Origin: an uncultured Bdellovibrionales bacterium
GTDB taxonomy: Bacteria > Bdellovibrionota > FAC87 > UBA2466
NCBI GenBank assembly: GCA_937903155.1
Contig: CALCZU010000098.1
Location: 1 to 23,545, forward strand
Direction: 5' to 3'
Length of the DNA: 23,545 bases
The notes beneath the pieces were generated by a model, which was not told the origin of the DNA, ran no database searches, and worked only from the letters and a program-made list of their open reading frames with translations. The translations under genes were made by a program, and so were the position numbers. Below, one piece after another: positions 22,310-23,545 of this stretch (the first letter of the stretch is position 1; the number at the start of each line of letters is the position of its first letter).

Positions 22310-23545
22310 ATGAAGAAATCTTTGTCGCTCGAGTCAAACGACCGCCGGATTCGCCTCGGTTCTATTTTGCTGAGTTGGGTCATCATTTGGTTTGCGGCGT
22401 TTTCATTGCCTAAGAGTTTTTTTGACACGCCACTGTCACATTACCGGGTGAATGCAAACTGGGAAGACGAGATCATGTATGTGCACAGTGCGAAGAGTTT
22501 TAAAAAGTATGGATTAAAGACGGGTTATTTCGGAGTGAACGAAAAAACGGCGCCCCTCGCGATTTCTCACTTCGGCGTCCATGGACCCTTCTTCCCAATC
22601 GTCATGGGAGCGACTTCAAAAATTTTTTCCCCTCGAGATTCCGAAATCCATGCGCCTATTTTAAATCTCGTGTGGCTTTCTTTGGGAATTCTTGTCTTTT
22701 TATGTCTGGCGCAATTAAATCTAGGAAAGTCACTTCTCTTCGCCGCCCTTCTATTGACGTACTGGCCCATTCATCTTTTTGTGGCATCCGGCGGACAAGA
22801 ACCCTGGCATTTGAGTTTAGGTTTTGCGCTGGCAGGCCTCCTCGTTTGGCTGTGGCGTGAGGAGCAACAAAAACTTCCTAAGACGTTGTTTGTCATTACC
22901 CTCATTTTCCTTTTCTCTTTAACACGAGTGTCCTGGGCGCTTCTCCTACTCGTTCCTATTTGCCTGACGAAGAACACGAAGATTTTCTCTCTTAAATTTG
23001 TCTTTGGAGTTTTGATTTCGGCAGCTCTGATTTTGGTCAGCATTTTTATCTCCCGGACCGTGTCGGCGCCATTTCCGAAAGAAGTCACGGGCTTTCAGTT
23101 TTTTAAACTTCTGTACGGAGAGCAAAGTATCCTCGTCTTTTTAGGAACATTTTTTCAGAATCTCAAAAGCTTTCTCAATCCCATTCCCGCGATGCACTCC
23201 CCCTTTGAGATGTTGCAGTTGATGTATCGCTTACAAGTCGTGGGTCTCATTACTTTCGGTGCTATTGTTGCTTTCCGCTCTAGTAAAAGAGGGCAGGCCA
23301 AAGAGCCAGGCCCTCCTCGCGACTTTATTTTTCATTTCTATAATTTGGGTTCGATTCTTTTCTTCTTACTGCTGACGTATTTCGTGGGTTACCTGCAGGA
23401 CTATCGGGTCTTAAGTGGGGCTCTAGTGCTTTCTATCTGCGTTTTACTAGCCCGTCCGGGTAGGATTGGGGTTTGGGTTTTGGGATCCATTGTTCTTTTG
23501 AACCTCGCTTGCACGCCTTTTTTCCTAACGTCCTATCGCCTCATC
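22310..23545 (+). CDS. GT-C-like membrane glycosyltransferase, 3' end outside window
   Basis: The reading frame is open from ATG 22310 to the window edge: 412 residues so far, with no stop. It begins with a basic N-terminus and a membrane helix (LGSILLSWVIIWFAAFSL), followed by an external loop with an acidic cluster WEDEIMY (residues 51-57) and later GVHGPFFPIVMG, the pattern of GT-C glycosyltransferases such as ArnT or PMT-type enzymes, which use a first-loop acidic residue and lipid-phosphate sugar donors. At least seven further hydrophobic segments follow, with a loop containing FPKEVTGFQFFKLLYGE. No exact family can be named. The ribosome-binding site is weak. It is divergent from the YIDP-methyltransferase-sulfatase-fold cassette, which suggests a shared role in surface glycan building. 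Being terminally cut, its C-terminal domain is unknown. Confidence 0.7.
   Translation, partial: MKKSLSLESNDRRIRLGSILLSWVIIWFAAFSLPKSFFDTPLSHYRVNANWEDEIMYVHSAKSFKKYGLKTGYFGVNEKTAPLAISHFGVHGPFFPIVMGATSKIFSPRDSEIHAPILNLVWLSLGILVFLCLAQLNLGKSLLFAALLLTYWPIHLFVASGGQEPWHLSLGFALAGLLVWLWREEQQKLPKTLFVITLIFLFSLTRVSWALLLLVPICLTKNTKIFSLKFVFGVLISAALILVSIFISRTVSAPFPKEVTGFQFFKLLYGEQSILVFLGTFFQNLKSFLNPIPAMHSPFEMLQLMYRLQVVGLITFGAIVAFRSSKRGQAKEPGPPRDFIFHFYNLGSILFFLLLTYFVGYLQDYRVLSGALVLSICVLLARPGRIGVWVLGSIVLLNLACTPFFLTSYRLI

Noticed and set aside
21862..22413. 183-residue + frame across the YIDP peptide, methyltransferase start and GT-C start
   Set aside because: Low-quality Arg-rich translation that opposes two supported genes and overlaps a third in another frame.

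Overview
This window looks like chromosomal DNA of a Gram-negative, type IV pilus-bearing bacterium. The mix of genes (pilB-pilT-pilC followed by a PilS-like kinase, an acyl-CoA dehydrogenase with etfBA, several secreted or membrane proteins of unknown role, mid-40s percent GC by eye) would suit Bdellovibrionota/Oligoflexia or another former deltaproteobacterium. That placement is inference; there is no rRNA or marker gene here to settle it. I see no tRNA, rRNA, CRISPR array, transposase or phage gene.

Layout. 1-3186: two secreted-protein genes on + (an Asn/Phe-rich small protein and a protein with one c-type heme motif). The first is preceded by a perfect sigma-54 -24/-12 element and the second by a weaker one; a strong hairpin terminator lies between them. 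3183-4383 (-): an eight-segment membrane protein followed by a two-zinc-ribbon membrane protein, overlapping. 4442-5317 (+): a class IV PLP aminotransferase. 5342-5429: a perfect 37-bp-arm inverted repeat between convergent genes. 5469-8397 (-): acyl-CoA dehydrogenase, etfB, etfA, a fatty-acid/amino-acid oxidation operon. 8452-10047 (+): cofactor-independent phosphoglycerate mutase. 10180-15965 (+): tightly packed pilB-pilT-pilC-pilS-like operon, with stop/start overlaps of 4 nt and no pilR in the window. 15962-17085 (-): a methyltransferase and a DUF486 membrane protein. 17198-18943 (+): a single-domain response regulator and a secreted protein with a His/Cys pair that resembles clan CD (gingipain/caspase-like) peptidases. 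18940-22148 (-): a three-gene overlapping cassette consisting of a 59-residue YIDP membrane peptide, a two-domain methyltransferase and a membrane-anchored sulfatase-superfamily enzyme. 22310-end (+): the start of a polytopic GT-C-like glycosyltransferase, cut by the window edge.

How the parts may fit. The pilus motor operon and the PilS-like kinase would drive twitching and sense envelope state. PilS partners are classically sigma-54 activators, and the window contains a perfect sigma-54 promoter in front of a secreted protein, so a PilS/sigma-54 link to the secreted pair is a testable idea. The most system-like unit is the YIDP peptide / methyltransferase / sulfatase-fold cassette beside the GT-C protein, which reads as a machine that builds or decorates a surface glycan. 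The secreted clan-CD-like protein with its receiver partner and the 16-nt iterated operator upstream is the other candidate for something not yet described.
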